64,000 nucleotides of DNA. It comes from Sporosalibacterium faouarense (GTDB lineage Bacteria > Bacillota > Clostridia > Tissierellales > VENL01). Position numbers and translations under genes: made by a program. Every line of letters begins with the position of its first letter. Position 1 is the stretch's first letter. This document shows, one piece after another, positions 25,887 to 34,975 of this stretch. The notes below the pieces were generated by a model, which saw only the letters and a program-made list of their open reading frames with translations, did no database searches and had not been told where the DNA came from. The stretch covers positions 216,129-280,128 of the forward strand of contig NZ_JAETGO010000034.1 in NCBI RefSeq assembly GCF_016765695.1, in the 5' to 3' direction.

Positions 25887-26430
25887 TTGAGTACATTACC
25901 AAAGGAAGTTTGAAGTGAAATGATTACCGAAGGTAATCTAAAAACATCAGCAGATTTATATTCATACCTTGAAGACTTGTTCAAGTAGGCCCTTTAAGAA
26001 ATGTTACAATCGAAGCTTGGGATTGACTTAAGCTATGAAAAAGGAAACAGAAAAAGTAAGAGTACTAATAAGCGTAGAAATGGTTATAGTGAAAAGATTG
26101 TTAAAGCAAAGTTTGGAGAAAAGTAAATAGTAGTTCCCAGTGATCAAAATGGAGAATTTGAACCTGTAGTAGTTCCAAAGAATAAAAGAGAAATTCAGGT
26201 ACTGAATATAAGGTCATATCTATGTATGCAAGTAGTATAACAACCAGAGATATACATGCCCAAATTAAGGCATATACAAGAAATGTCGAGCTAAAATGGT
26301 AAGTAAGATTACAGATAAGATTATACAGTTATAAAAGAGTGGAAAAATAAAAGCCTTGAATCCATATATCCCTTTGTTTTTACCGTAAGAGGTCAAGTGT
26401 GTCCTGAAGTACCAAGAAATTGGTACGTGC
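25887..26430 (+). pseudogene. IS256-family transposase remnant
   Basis: From TTG 25887 (MSTLPKEV...), conceptual translation gives ITEGNLKTSADLYSYLEDLF, RRNGYSEKIVKAKFGE and NGEFEPVVVPKNKREI, matching the N-terminal part of IS256-type (mutator) transposases and the copy at 28805-29344. It is cut by several stop codons (for example near 25912 and 26124) and frameshifts. Recognisable similarity ends near 26430, where intron-like sequence begins. Confidence 0.8.
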
Positions 26431-26923
26431 TTTAAAAGAGATGAGAGTAGGTCTTTCGAAATCGATATCCAGATATTGGTTTCAGACCACCTTTGGGTGC
26501 TGTAGTTAAAAGCTATGGTACTGAGCACAAAGAGAAAAGGTTGTTAAAACAGTCAGGTAAGTGTCATGGAGTTAAACGAAAGTGAAGTGTTCGATAAAGC
26601 ATCGTAAATACTAAAATAATGTCACGACCATTTGCTTTGATCACAGATGGGATAAGTTCAGAAGAAATCTGGCTACTGGCTGGACGGCTGTCGGTGTAAA
26701 GACTCTAGGAACATGACATAGGCTCTCTTAAGGAACAGGAGAATCCTGTATAGTAATGTAAAGTGAAAATCCAAGCGATAGAATGACAAGAATGACAGTA
26801 GCGATGAACTTTACAGGTGCGGAAGAACTCGTAGTAGTGATGAAGTCTTTGTAATGAAGATAGAGCGAAGGGGTTTTATCATTCATAACTCGCAAATTTA
26901 ACAACCAGAAATGGGAGGATTAT
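26431..26923 (+). ncRNA. Group II intron A, 5' RNA domains (partial)
   Basis: The stretch leading into the reverse transcriptase frame carries the group II pattern CGTAGTAGTGATGAAG...AATG...GAGCGAAGGGG about 90-50 bases before the maturase start, as in domain III-IV of clostridial introns. The exact 5' splice site is not certain; GTAAGTGTCATGG near 26555 is one possibility. Confidence 0.6.
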
Positions 26924-27513
26924 ATGGACGAGGGAAAGTCGTTTCAAATTTCACAAGAATTAGTTTTAGCAGCATACAAACGTGTAAAAGCCAATAAAGG
27001 TGCAGGAGGAGTAGATGGAGCTTATTTCGATGACTATGAGAAGGAAATGAAAAATAACTTATATAAGTTATGGAATCGCATGTCATCAGGTAGCTACTTT
27101 CCAAAAGCTGTAAAAGGCGTTGAAATACCCAAGAAGAATGGAAAGAAAAGATTATTGGGAATACCAACAATTGAAGACAGAGTTGCACAAATGGTAACTC
27201 GAATGGTCTTCGAGCCAAATGTAGAAAAGATTTTTCTTGATGATTCTTATGGATATAGACCAAACCGTTCAGCAATAGATGAAATACGAGTAACGAGAGA
27301 ACGATGTTGGAAATATGGTTGAATCTTAGAATTTGATATTGTTGGATTGTTTGATAATATAAGTCATGATCTCTTAATGAGGGCAGTTAAAGCTCATATC
27401 AAAGAAAAGTGGGGAATACTTTATATTGAAAGGTTTCCAAAGGCGTCAATGGTAATGCCTGATGGAAGTATTCAGGAAAGAATGGCTGGAACACCCCAAG
27501 GAGGTTTATGCTA
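26924..27513 (+). pseudogene. ltrA: Group II intron A reverse transcriptase, 5' half
   Basis: N-terminal part of a group II intron-encoded protein: YKRVKANKGAGGVDGAYFDD, RLLGIPTIEDRVAQMV, DSYGYRPNRSA, FDIVGLFDNISHDLL and GTPQGGLC (RT motifs 0 to 4). TGA at 27320-27322 replaces the usual Trp after CWKYG, and the frame stops at 27511-27513 inside the palindrome just after PQGGLC. The catalytic YxDD motif and maturase domain are missing. A 3' intron end of matching type lies at 39.4 kb. Confidence 0.88.
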
Positions 27514-27536
27514 AGCTTTGCATAAACCTCCTTGGG
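27495..27536. repeat. 42-bp near-palindrome at the intron-intron junction
   Basis: CCCAAGGAGGTTTATGC (27495-27511) is the exact reverse complement of 27520-27536; the 8-base centre TAAGCTTT is also palindromic except for its outer pair. Each arm encodes the RT motif (P/S)QGGLC of its own intron, read convergently. Confidence 0.9.
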
Positions 27537-28234
27537 AAGTACCAGCTTCAGTTGGAAACCATTCACCTTTGTAAACTAATCCTGCTTTAAGCCATTGATT
27601 TAATACCTTTTTATCAATAAGGATATTATTCATCAACCACTTGTGGCTGATGTTATCGAAACAGCCTTTGATATCTCCTTCAAGAATCCACTCTGGAGAA
27701 TTTTGTTTTGATAGAAGCTTAAAAGCAGTGCTCAATTGCGTCATGTGTTGCTCTTTGCAATCTAAACCCATATGAGCAGTTATCTGCTGTAGTTTCCGCT
27801 ATGGGTTCTAAAGCCATAAGGTATAATGATTGCATTGCTCTATCAATCATTGTGGGAATTCCAAGAGGACGTTTTTCTGACTTGTTTTTCTTTGGTATGT
27901 AGATTCGTCTTAATGGTTGAGAGTGGTAATCTTTTCTTGAAAGTTCGAATATTGCCTGGTACTTTTCTTGCTAAGTGTTCCAGATTAATTTATCAACGCC
28001 TGGCGTTGTACCCCCAGTGTTCTCCGTAACTCTTTTAACCGCTAAAGCTTTTGCTGAAAAAGATTTAGTTAATATCCATTGTAATGATTTAGCCTTGTTA
28101 TATTTTTCTGCTTTCCAAGCCTTTACAATACGTACCTGCAGTCTTCTAACCTGCTTAAAACATTGTGACCAATTAATATTTTCCCAGTATGTTTCATGGT
28201 TGGCTGGCACACACATTGATAATTCAATGTCCAT
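27511..28234 (-). pseudogene. ltrA: Group II intron B reverse transcriptase, 5' half
   Basis: On the minus strand from ATG 28234: WKAEKYNKAKSLQWILTKSF, RVTENTGGTTPGVD, then, after a frameshift near 27971, RPLGIPTMIDRAMQ, SYGFR, WILEGDIKGCFDNISHKWL and TSQGGLC. This belongs to a different group II intron lineage from intron A (N-terminus and RT motifs differ). It ends at the same conserved motif, inside the palindrome. A second in-frame break lies near 27770. Confidence 0.85.
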
Positions 28235-28804
28235 TTGCTTTCCCTCCTTTGAAGATTCTGCAGGCTCTCTTGTAATGAGAAACCTAATGGAAGTCTGCCC
28301 GCTTTCACGTGGAGTAATGTTTCAACTCCTATTTCTTCCGTTACAGAAGAACCTTCGATTTTTCCATGTTCCTTTACCCACATTTTATTGTATAACCCTT
28401 ACAGGTTACCAACCACTTAGGAAAAATATGGGCTTACCACGTTCCGATTAAACAACATTAGGGGTTAGACTCTACCTATCCACCGGTAGAATTTTATCCG
28501 TGCATCTTTACACTACAAAAAGATGACCTGCTACGTACCATTTTGGTCCAAGCTTTTCAGCACCTTTAGCTTGCTCGCGATAACGATGTTTACCAGTAGT
28601 TCACATATGTTAGTCATACCATAAAGCCATGCGTCCTAACCACCTTGGTGCTAGTAGTAATATCATCCCTTTACCGTTCTGATATTGTTTTTACAGGACT
28701 ACATTTTCCATAGCAGCTTTACACAACTCTATTGCTAGTATTGCATATGCTATTGGGCTACTGCTGACGGAACAGCAGGTTCAATCACATTGTTGAACAA
28801 TTGT
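28235..28804 (-). ncRNA. Group II intron B, 5' RNA domains (partial)
   Basis: Read on the minus strand, this stretch includes CGGAACGTGGTAAGCCCATA and CCTAAGTGGTTGGTAACCTG, patterns typical of domains III-IV of clostridial and bacillar group II introns just before the maturase start. The intron interrupts the IS256 transposase after MDAIHYVR. The exact 5' splice site was not fixed. Confidence 0.6.
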
Positions 28805-29344
28805 TTAAACGACTTCGTGTCGAACGTAATGAATTGCATCCATGAAGATAAAGGGGTATATAGATGCTATGGGTCTATTTTGCCATTCTTGGATTTGTGG
28901 AATGATTTTATCTTTGATTTTACTAACCATTTCAGCTGATAGCTCTACTCCATATATATCTTTAACCTGGTCATGGATATCTCTTGTAGACATACCCCTT
29001 GAATAGAGGAATATTACCTTTTCTTCAATACCTTATATATCTCTTATATTCTTTGGTACTACTACTGGCTCAAACTCACCATTTCTGTCCCTAGGAACTT
29101 CAATCTCCATGTCTCCAAACTTGGTTTTAACCGTCTTGTCAGTATACCCATTTCTTCGATTATCAGTTTCCTTATTCTTACGGTCACCCTTAGAAAATCC
29201 TAATTCAACATCCAACTCAGCTTCTAGAATTTCCTGAAGTGCATCTTTAAATAAATCTCTTAGAAAAGCGTGTAGATCATCAGTTGTTTTAAGATTACCC
29301 TCATTAATTATTTGCCTTATAAATCCCTTTGGTACTGCACTCAT
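28805..29344 (-). pseudogene. IS256-family transposase, 5' part, interrupted
   Basis: From ATG 29344: MSAVPKGFIRQIINEGNL, LKTTDDLHAFLRDLFKDALQ, RRNGYTDKTVKTKFGDMEIE, then TAA at 29035-29033, then in the same frame GMSTRDIHDQVKDIYGVELS and FMDAIHYVR, which contains the first Asp of the DDE triad. The frame ends where group II intron B begins. A single nonsense codon plus the intron insertion disable it. Confidence 0.85.
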
Positions 29345-29392
29345 AAAAAAGCTCCATTCTAACAAGAATTATTTGTTCTAATTCTTGCCAGA

Positions 29393-29436
29393 AAGGAGTT
29401 AGTTTTTTCACTTAAGCACAGATTTATTTACACTAC
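29393..29436 (-). repeat. IS256-type terminal inverted repeat, right
   Basis: Ends TTTACACTAC at 29436; the reverse complement matches the left repeat at 25795-25840. Confidence 0.8.
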
Positions 29437-29446
29437 CATCCAAAGA

Positions 29447-29794
29447 TTACATAGCAACCATTTTTCTGCACTCTTCAGCACACATACGGCAAATTTCAGC
29501 ACATTTTTGACAATGATCATCTTTAAACATGGCACATTCAGTTGCACATTTTTCACAGATTTGAGCACATAGCTGACAATGCTCTTTTGAAAATTGCCCA
29601 CTCATGGACATCGTGGCAACTGACATTTGGCACATCATAGCACACTCTACTAATATGCTTACACAATTTTTTCTTGCATTTAAATCAGGTTCATTCAGAC
29701 ATGCGTTAAAGCACTCATAGCATGCTTGAGCACACTTTGTACAAGCATCAATACATGCTTGCATCATATCGGTTTTATTGGTTACTACACCCAT
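29447..29794 (-). CDS. Four-helix-bundle copper-binding protein (DUF326)
   Basis: 115 residues with about 20 Cys arranged on helices (CIDACTKCAQACYECFNAC; HCQLCAQICEKCATEC; CRMCAEECRKM), which is the DUF326/Csp pattern of proteins that fill a helical bundle with Cys-bound Cu(I). There is no signal peptide, so it should be a cytosolic copper store (Csp3-like). ATG 29794 follows AAAGGGGTG. It is adjacent to the composite element's right end; the CsoR gene is 18 kb away and no CsoR-like palindrome was seen upstream. Confidence 0.88.
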   Translation of the reverse strand: MGVVTNKTDMMQACIDACTKCAQACYECFNACLNEPDLNARKNCVSILVECAMMCQMSVATMSMSGQFSKEHCQLCAQICEKCATECAMFKDDHCQKCAEICRMCAEECRKMVAM

Positions 29795-30038
29795 CTTAAC
29801 ACCCCTTTCTTTCTAAAGTTTTCTTGCAAATTTAGTATGTCTTATGGTAAAGTCTTCTATGCTCACATTATAAAAAAAAAATTATACATGCAGCATTCTG
29901 TGACTTAGTTATGTATTACTTTCACCGTCGATATTTTTAATAGCAACTGTTTCAATGACTATGGGTATTTTGAGTTTAGATTTAGGTCATATTATTATAG
30001 ATGACATTAAATTAAATAAACAATGGAGGGGTATTCAT

Positions 30039-31439
30039 ATGGTTTGGTTATCTTTAATCCCACCACTAATTACCATAGTTATTACCTTTAAAACTAAGAA
30101 ATTAATACCTGCACTATTTGTTGGAGTTGTAGTAGGGGCTTTTATTAATACCCGGTCATTATTAGGAGGTATTACAGAGATAGGTAGCTATATCATAGAT
30201 GCTGTAGCAGATAAGGATAGTGCTTATACCTTAGGCTTCCTCATTAGCTTTGGGGCCTTGGCTGAATTGATTGAAATGGCGGGGGGGATTGCAGGCTTTA
30301 GTGATAAGGTAAGCAAATGGATCAAGAGCGAAAAAGGGGTACTTGGATGGGCTTGGTTTTTAAGTATATTTACTTTTTTTGATAGTTCCTTTCATACAAT
30401 TGCAGTAGGAACAATGCTAAATCCAGTATTACAAAAGGTAAAGGGCTCAAAAGAGAAATTTGCTTTTGTGCTATCGGTGACAAGTTTACAGCTTATTTTA
30501 TTAATCCCTATTGCAACAGCATACCTAGGATATATGGTAACACTGGTCACCAATAATATAAGGGGGACCGCAATCACTGAAAGTGCCTATATGATTGTTG
30601 TAAAAAGTGTCATATGGAATTTTTTCTCATGGTCTATGTTACTACTAGCTGCATTAGTGACTGTGTTGGGATTAGGCTTTGGAAGAATAAAAATAGGAAA
30701 GTCTACAGAAGAAGAGGAAGAATTTACAAAAGCTCATATTGAGAGAGAAGAAAAAACTACTGAGCAAATCTCAGAGTATCCTAATAAAAGCAGAAATCTT
30801 TTGATACCAGTTATAATCTTATTATTGAGTACTATTTTCTTTTTTTGGTGGACAGGAAGAGGAAAAGCAGATACCTTTTTTGGAGCCTTAAGTGCTGCAA
30901 ACTTTAATGCTTCGATATTTGCAGGTGTATTGTTGACTTTACTCATTACCAGTATCTATTTCATGCTACAAAAAATTAGTCTGGCAGAAATTGAGGCTCA
31001 TATTATCATAGGTGCAGGAAAGGTTATGGGTTTGGTGATGATCCTTGTATTAAGCTGGGCTCTTACACTTGTAACTGAAGAACTGGGGTTTAATAGTCTC
31101 ATTACTGAAGGGATGATTAAAAATATCCCTAATTTCTTAATACCATCGGTAGTATTTCTGATTGCAGGAATACTAGCATACACCATTGGTTCTTCGTGGG
31201 CCACCTGGGCATTGGTTATGCCGTTAGCCGTCACCTTTGCAGTTAATTCAGGAATTAATGTTGCAATTATGGTAGGGACAGTATGGGCGGGTGGAGCAGT
31301 AGCAGACGTAGTCTCTCCACTATCAGCACAAATGTCTGATACATCCTTCGGGAATCATTTGATTACATCTCTTCCCTATGTAATAGCGGGAGCATTACTA
31401 TCACTAGCTGGATATTTGCTGATAGGGCTTACTTTGTAA
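30039..31439 (+). CDS. nhaC: NhaC-family Na+/H+ antiporter
   Basis: 466 residues, about 11-12 membrane helices. Typical NhaC stretches are present: LIPALFVGVVVGAF, FFDSSFHTIAVGTMLNPVL, SSWATWALVMPLAV and GGAVADVVSPLSAQMSDTSF. A charged cytoplasmic loop (about 215-250) splits the halves. It would exchange Na+ (or an organic cation) for protons. ATG 30039 follows GGAGGGG; the open frame extends back to 29955 without a ribosome-binding site. It ends at the terminator 31521-31557. Confidence 0.9.
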   Translation: MVWLSLIPPLITIVITFKTKKLIPALFVGVVVGAFINTRSLLGGITEIGSYIIDAVADKDSAYTLGFLISFGALAELIEMAGGIAGFSDKVSKWIKSEKGVLGWAWFLSIFTFFDSSFHTIAVGTMLNPVLQKVKGSKEKFAFVLSVTSLQLILLIPIATAYLGYMVTLVTNNIRGTAITESAYMIVVKSVIWNFFSWSMLLLAALVTVLGLGFGRIKIGKSTEEEEEFTKAHIEREEKTTEQISEYPNKSRNLLIPVIILLLSTIFFFWWTGRGKADTFFGALSAANFNASIFAGVLLTLLITSIYFMLQKISLAEIEAHIIIGAGKVMGLVMILVLSWALTLVTEELGFNSLITEGMIKNIPNFLIPSVVFLIAGILAYTIGSSWATWALVMPLAVTFAVNSGINVAIMVGTVWAGGAVADVVSPLSAQMSDTSFGNHLITSLPYVIAGALLSLAGYLLIGLTL

Positions 31440-31520
31440 AATGAAATGATAGGAGAAAGACTTAACGAGAATGTACAGATACAACACTAGATAAATGATA
31501 TATAAAATTGTGAGGAGAGG

Positions 31521-31557
31521 GTAGTTTCTTATTTTTAAGAGAAACTACTATTTTTTT
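31521..31557 (+). terminator. Terminator after nhaC
   Basis: GTAGTTTCT (31521-31529) pairs with AGAAACTAC (31540-31548), followed by TATTTTTTT. Confidence 0.8.
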
Positions 31558-31593
31558 AGTGTCAAATAGGTAGTAAATTATTTGAATTTAACT

Positions 31594-31610
31594 TGGTATA
31601 ATACTTGCAT
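31594..31610 (+). promoter_or_regulatory. Sigma-54 promoter for the 2Fe-2S protein gene
   Basis: TTGGTATAATACTTGCAT: GG 31595-31596 and GC 31607-31608, 10 bases apart; 58 bases before the start codon. It has T for C at the fourth position of TGGCA, so it is slightly weaker than the others. Confidence 0.65.
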
Positions 31611-31665
31611 TAATTTAGGTGTATAGGTAGAACTGAATTTTAAAATGAATAGAGGGGAAATACAA

Positions 31666-31944
31666 ATGATAAAAGTGGAGGTATGTAGCCATTGTAAAAC
31701 ACAGACATGTGGGATAGATAAAGGAATTAATATTTATGAAGAGTTTAAAATCTATGAGGAGTTATTAAAGGAAAAGAGTATAGAGTTTGAAGTAAAGGAA
31801 TGTAGGTGTCTAGGGAAGTGTAGGGGCCCTGTAGTGAAAGTGAATGGAAAAGTTTATACACAAACCAATGCAGAGAAGGTAGAAGAAATTTTAAATTGGT
31901 TAATCTGGAAAGAAGAGAGTAATATAGTAGAAAATATGGGATAG
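31666..31944 (+). CDS. Thioredoxin-like [2Fe-2S] ferredoxin
   Basis: 92 residues with four cluster-type cysteines: VCSHCKTQTCG near the N-terminus and CRCLGKCRGPVVKVNG in the middle, then a GKVYTQTNAEKVEEIL tail. This is the NuoE-like/thioredoxin-like ferredoxin fold, which carries a [2Fe-2S] cluster and passes electrons in soluble complexes or acts as a sensor. ATG 31666 follows GAGGGG; the ATG seven codons upstream includes this site. It stands alone behind a sigma-54 promoter. Confidence 0.82.
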   Translation: MIKVEVCSHCKTQTCGIDKGINIYEEFKIYEELLKEKSIEFEVKECRCLGKCRGPVVKVNGKVYTQTNAEKVEEILNWLIWKEESNIVENMG

Positions 31945-31994
31945 AAAGCAAGGTAGAAGAGAAACCCTTTAAATAATAACATTAATAAGTGTTG

Positions 31995-32021
31995 CAAATA
32001 CTACAAATCTTGTAGTATTTG
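31995..32021. promoter_or_regulatory. 11-bp palindrome before the VTT gene
   Basis: CAAATACTACA (31995-32005) and TGTAGTATTTG (32011-32021), loop AATCT. It has no U-tract, and it lies about 50 bases before the next start codon, so it may be an operator or an attenuator. Confidence 0.5.
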
Positions 32022-32072
32022 GTGTATAAGATTTGGTAAAGAAAGGATATTGTGTAAAGGAGGGACATCATC

Positions 32073-32618
32073 ATGGGTCTAATATACTTTTTAATTGCCT
32101 TTATTCAACCAATAGTACTATTTACACCAGAAATGGTGACTATCACAGGCGGCAGCTTAGCCTTAGGGCCTTTTAAAGGTTTTATAATAGGCTATCTTGG
32201 TATATTAAGTGGGAGTATAACCATGTATTTTATAGTAAGATATGCTCAACAAATAATAGTAAAGAGACTAGGTAAAGAAGAATTATTTGATAAATATACT
32301 AGACTGGTTGAGAAAAATGGAGAGATTATTATTGGATTATTATTCATTTTGCCTGTACTACCAGATAATATCATATGTGCTGGAGCAGGAGCTAGTAAGG
32401 TATCATTTAAAAACTTTGTATTTATAGCAGCAGTGGCCAAGCTAATGACCACATTTGTATATGCCTACTCTATGGAACTAGCTAATATTCTCCCCATAAC
32501 AGAGCTACAGCTATTTGTGGGACAGTTGGTGATAGTAACCATCGTAGTTTTGATAAGCTACTTAGTTAAGAAGAGAAGGCTAAAAGTAGCTAATAGATTA
32601 TTGATTGAGTCTACTTAA
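32073..32618 (+). CDS. VTT-domain (DedA/TVP38-like) membrane protein
   Basis: 181 residues, four to five membrane helices. ALGPFKGFIIGYLGILSGSI and GLLFILPVLPDNIICAGAG, with the Pro-x-x-Pro turn in a re-entrant loop, mark the VTT/SNARE-associated family. Members act in membrane homeostasis, lipid-carrier flipping or selenite uptake; the role here is unknown. ATG 32073 follows AGGAGGG. Confidence 0.85.
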   Translation: MGLIYFLIAFIQPIVLFTPEMVTITGGSLALGPFKGFIIGYLGILSGSITMYFIVRYAQQIIVKRLGKEELFDKYTRLVEKNGEIIIGLLFILPVLPDNIICAGAGASKVSFKNFVFIAAVAKLMTTFVYAYSMELANILPITELQLFVGQLVIVTIVVLISYLVKKRRLKVANRLLIEST

Positions 32619-32881
32619 TTTTGTTTCAATATAGGTAGAAAGAAATGAGATTCTTTTAAAAGGAACTTTAAACTAAATGTTGAAAATACGACGATCCCTG
32701 TGGTATTTACTATATACTAAGTTTTTATATCATAAAACAAATGAAAGTCCAGCTAAGAAATGTCAATATTAAAATAAAAGATATTTGATATTTTTACTGA
32801 AGCTTCACTGAACTAAAAAGGGTAACTTTAATAAGCTCTTTGACAACTGTCAAAAAACGAAGATATTCGTACAGCCTTACA

Positions 32882-34189
32882 TTATGCAGCGATGTCGCAT
32901 TTCGCTTTTAAGTAATTCTTTTGGTGATCTTCTGGAGTGATAATTTCGAATTCTTTTTCATCACGCAAAATAGCAAATACAATGTTGCAAACTTTGTGCA
33001 TAACAGCACCAAGGGCCACCATTTTAGGTTTACTCTGGCATTTTAGAAGATAATAGTCACGAAGCACAGGATTCTTGGCAGAACCATCTTTGTTCTTACT
33101 GATACTGATCAAAGCCATGGTGTGAATCACTCTTCGTGCAATCCTAGAGCCTCGTTTTGACATACTAACCTTGGTGCCATTAAACTTGCCAGATTGCTTT
33201 ACTGCTGGATCTAGACCGAAATATGCAAAAAGTTGCTTTGGTGAACGAAAAGCAGAAAAATCTCCAATTTCACCCATAAGGCTTACAGCAGAAAGGAATC
33301 CTGCACCTTTAAAGGATTCAATCAGATATACCTGTTTTACAAGGTTAGTATCTTCATTAGCATCCACAAGCTCATGCATATCTGAAAGTATGGTTGAGAC
33401 CTCCTCATCATACTGACGAATGAATCGGATGTACAACAGAATACGTTTAAAATTACTGCTAACAGCGTGACCAAAAGCTTTTGCATCATATGCAGCTTGA
33501 ATAATAGCATTATACTTGTTCTAGGCATAAGTAATACCAAAACGTGCAGTAGAGCGTATGGAAGCGATGATTTCATCCTTGGGAGCACTTAAAAACTTAT
33601 CTGGAGAAGTATATTTTTCCAGTAATGTCATTGCTGTATTTGTAGTTATTTTCGAAAAAACTTTTAAATACTGAGGAAATATCATACGTAGTTCGCCTTG
33701 AAGCTTATTGACATAAGCAGAGCGGTTATCCATAAGGTCATAATATTCTCTTGAAAGATTTCTTAAATCAAGAGCAAGATCCGATGGCATAAGAGAAACC
33801 TTCAAATCAGGCTTTAAACCTATTAGAGCAGCTTTTTTTGAATCAAATTTGTCATTATGCACTTTTCTAATGTTAATGTTTGTGCTATTCTTAGTGATGA
33901 TAGGATTAATCACGTAGACATGAAATCCTTTATCACGAAGATAGCAGAAGCGTGGGTAATGATAAATTCCCGTGGATTCTAGGAAAATGCGACTTTCCAA
34001 AGAATACAGCTCTTCTGCTTCTTTTATTTTTGAAACAGTCATAGCAAGGGAATTTAAATCAGAATGTAGGATTTTGAAAGGTTTTCCTACAAAGGTTTGG
34101 TTAGGTAGTGCAATAGACATCCAGCTAAAGTCTGCACCAACATCAATACCAACCGAAATAAACAAATCATATTTAATAGTGTTTGACAT
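32882..34189 (-). pseudogene. IS110-family transposase with an amber codon
   Basis: 435 codons from ATG 34189 (after AGGAGC). The N-terminal DEDD (RuvC-like) domain has GIDVGADFSW, FLESTGIYHYP and HNDKFDSKKAA; the C-terminal Transposase_20 domain has GAGFLSAVSLMGEIGDFSAF, the catalytic Ser region KVSMSKRGSRIARR. A TAG at 33523-33521 interrupts one continuous frame between GITYA and NKYNAIIQ. Otherwise the gene is complete, so the loss is recent. IS110 elements carry long non-coding ends; the stretch to about 34500 upstream probably is this element's. Confidence 0.88.
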
Positions 34190-34572
34190 GAGCGATAGCT
34201 CCTTTCTGATAGGAATCCATTTCCAAGCAATGAGTACACATCCTAGCATGTGATACGGGTATAGCCTGAGGCTCCCAACCAGCCTAAACATAAAACCTCA
34301 TTGAATGGACTAATTGACTTTTTTATAGGTATAGGTCAGTAGAAACTGACTTCCCAAGGAGGGGAACATTCTTTGTCCTATCCTTAAGGATTATACATCA
34401 TGAAAAGCCTGGAGTCTACCGGGAACCGTTAGACATATTAAATATAGAAGTAACGTCTGATGAAGGAAGAACTCCTTCTTCTGTTACTAGATAATAGAAG
34501 TGATTTTTGTGGAAATGTATTAACTGCATAGTCACTAATGACTATGACATCATTATACTAGGAGGGGTTGAG
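34190..34572. other. IS110 non-coding end and small-gene leader
   Basis: 383 bases without a gene. The first 300 are GC-richer than the surroundings and probably the 5' non-coding end of the IS110 element; CTTCCCAAGGAGGGGAAC near 34352 can fold. CATAGTCA/TGACTATG (34527-34534 with 34539-34546) is an 8-bp palindrome just before the next gene and may be an operator. RBS AGGAGGGG at 34560. Confidence 0.5.
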
Positions 34573-34725
34573 ATGGGATGCTGTGGAAGTGGACATAATC
34601 ATAGACCACATAATAACACAAATCATCAAAATCATGAAAATGAACATTCATCTGGTGGTTCAAGTATTATGCCTATTTTTACCCTTGTAGCAGTTTCTGC
34701 AGTGGCAATTTATTTTTTACGATAA
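34573..34725 (+). CDS. Small CCGSGHNH membrane protein, unknown function
   Basis: 50 residues, paralogue of 15538-15705. It starts MGCCGSGHNHRPH, has a His/Asn-rich middle (NNTNHQNHENEH) and ends with one membrane helix (MPIFTLVAVSAVAIYFLR). In total it has two Cys and six His in the first 30 residues, so metal binding is likely. ATG 34573 follows AGGAGGGG; the longer frame from 34507 lacks a ribosome-binding site. It is close to arsenic/selenium genes. No sigma-54 promoter is seen, unlike its paralogue; an IS110 end lies upstream and may have displaced it. Confidence 0.8.
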   Translation: MGCCGSGHNHRPHNNTNHQNHENEHSSGGSSIMPIFTLVAVSAVAIYFLR

Positions 34726-34975
34726 CCAGCTGATAGATGGTAAAAAGTAGTTGATTAAGTAAGAATGAATTAGTTCAAGGAAGTAGGTAAGTGTTTAGAA
34801 ATATTAGAAGATTATTCTTCTTGAAAATGTCCTGCTTTTTTGGATTTATTCTTACTTTTATTAAAGTAATTTCATTGGATTTTTAAATAAAATGAGAAGA
34901 TATATACACAGATTACAATCCTTTAATGCTCTTGTGCTGTTTGACAAATAACGATAAAAATTAGGAGTGGTATGT

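Larger units (their letters stand above)
25795..29436. mobile_element. Head-to-head composite of two IS256 and two group II intron halves
   Basis: From left to right: IS256 left end and broken transposase (+), 5' half of group II intron A (+), a 42-bp near-palindrome, 5' half of a different group II intron B (-), broken IS256 transposase (-) and the second IS256 end. Both transposases point inward and lack their 3' halves. The bases next to the two ends (AGATATAG; CATCCAAA) do not match, so no target duplication remains and the structure did not arrive as one transposition. All coding regions are broken. Confidence 0.75.

Noticed and set aside
27320..27322. TGA in the group II reverse transcriptase as selenocysteine
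   Set aside because: It replaces a Trp-type position, no SECIS-like hairpin follows, and the gene is truncated anyway.
27826..28451. Open frames on the plus strand opposite the intron B reverse transcriptase
   Set aside because: They are shadows: the minus strand carries recognisable reverse transcriptase motifs, and the plus frames lack ribosome-binding sites and family resemblance.
25795..29436. The IS256-bounded unit as a functional composite transposon
   Set aside because: Both transposases are broken, the flanking octamers differ and no cargo gene is intact.
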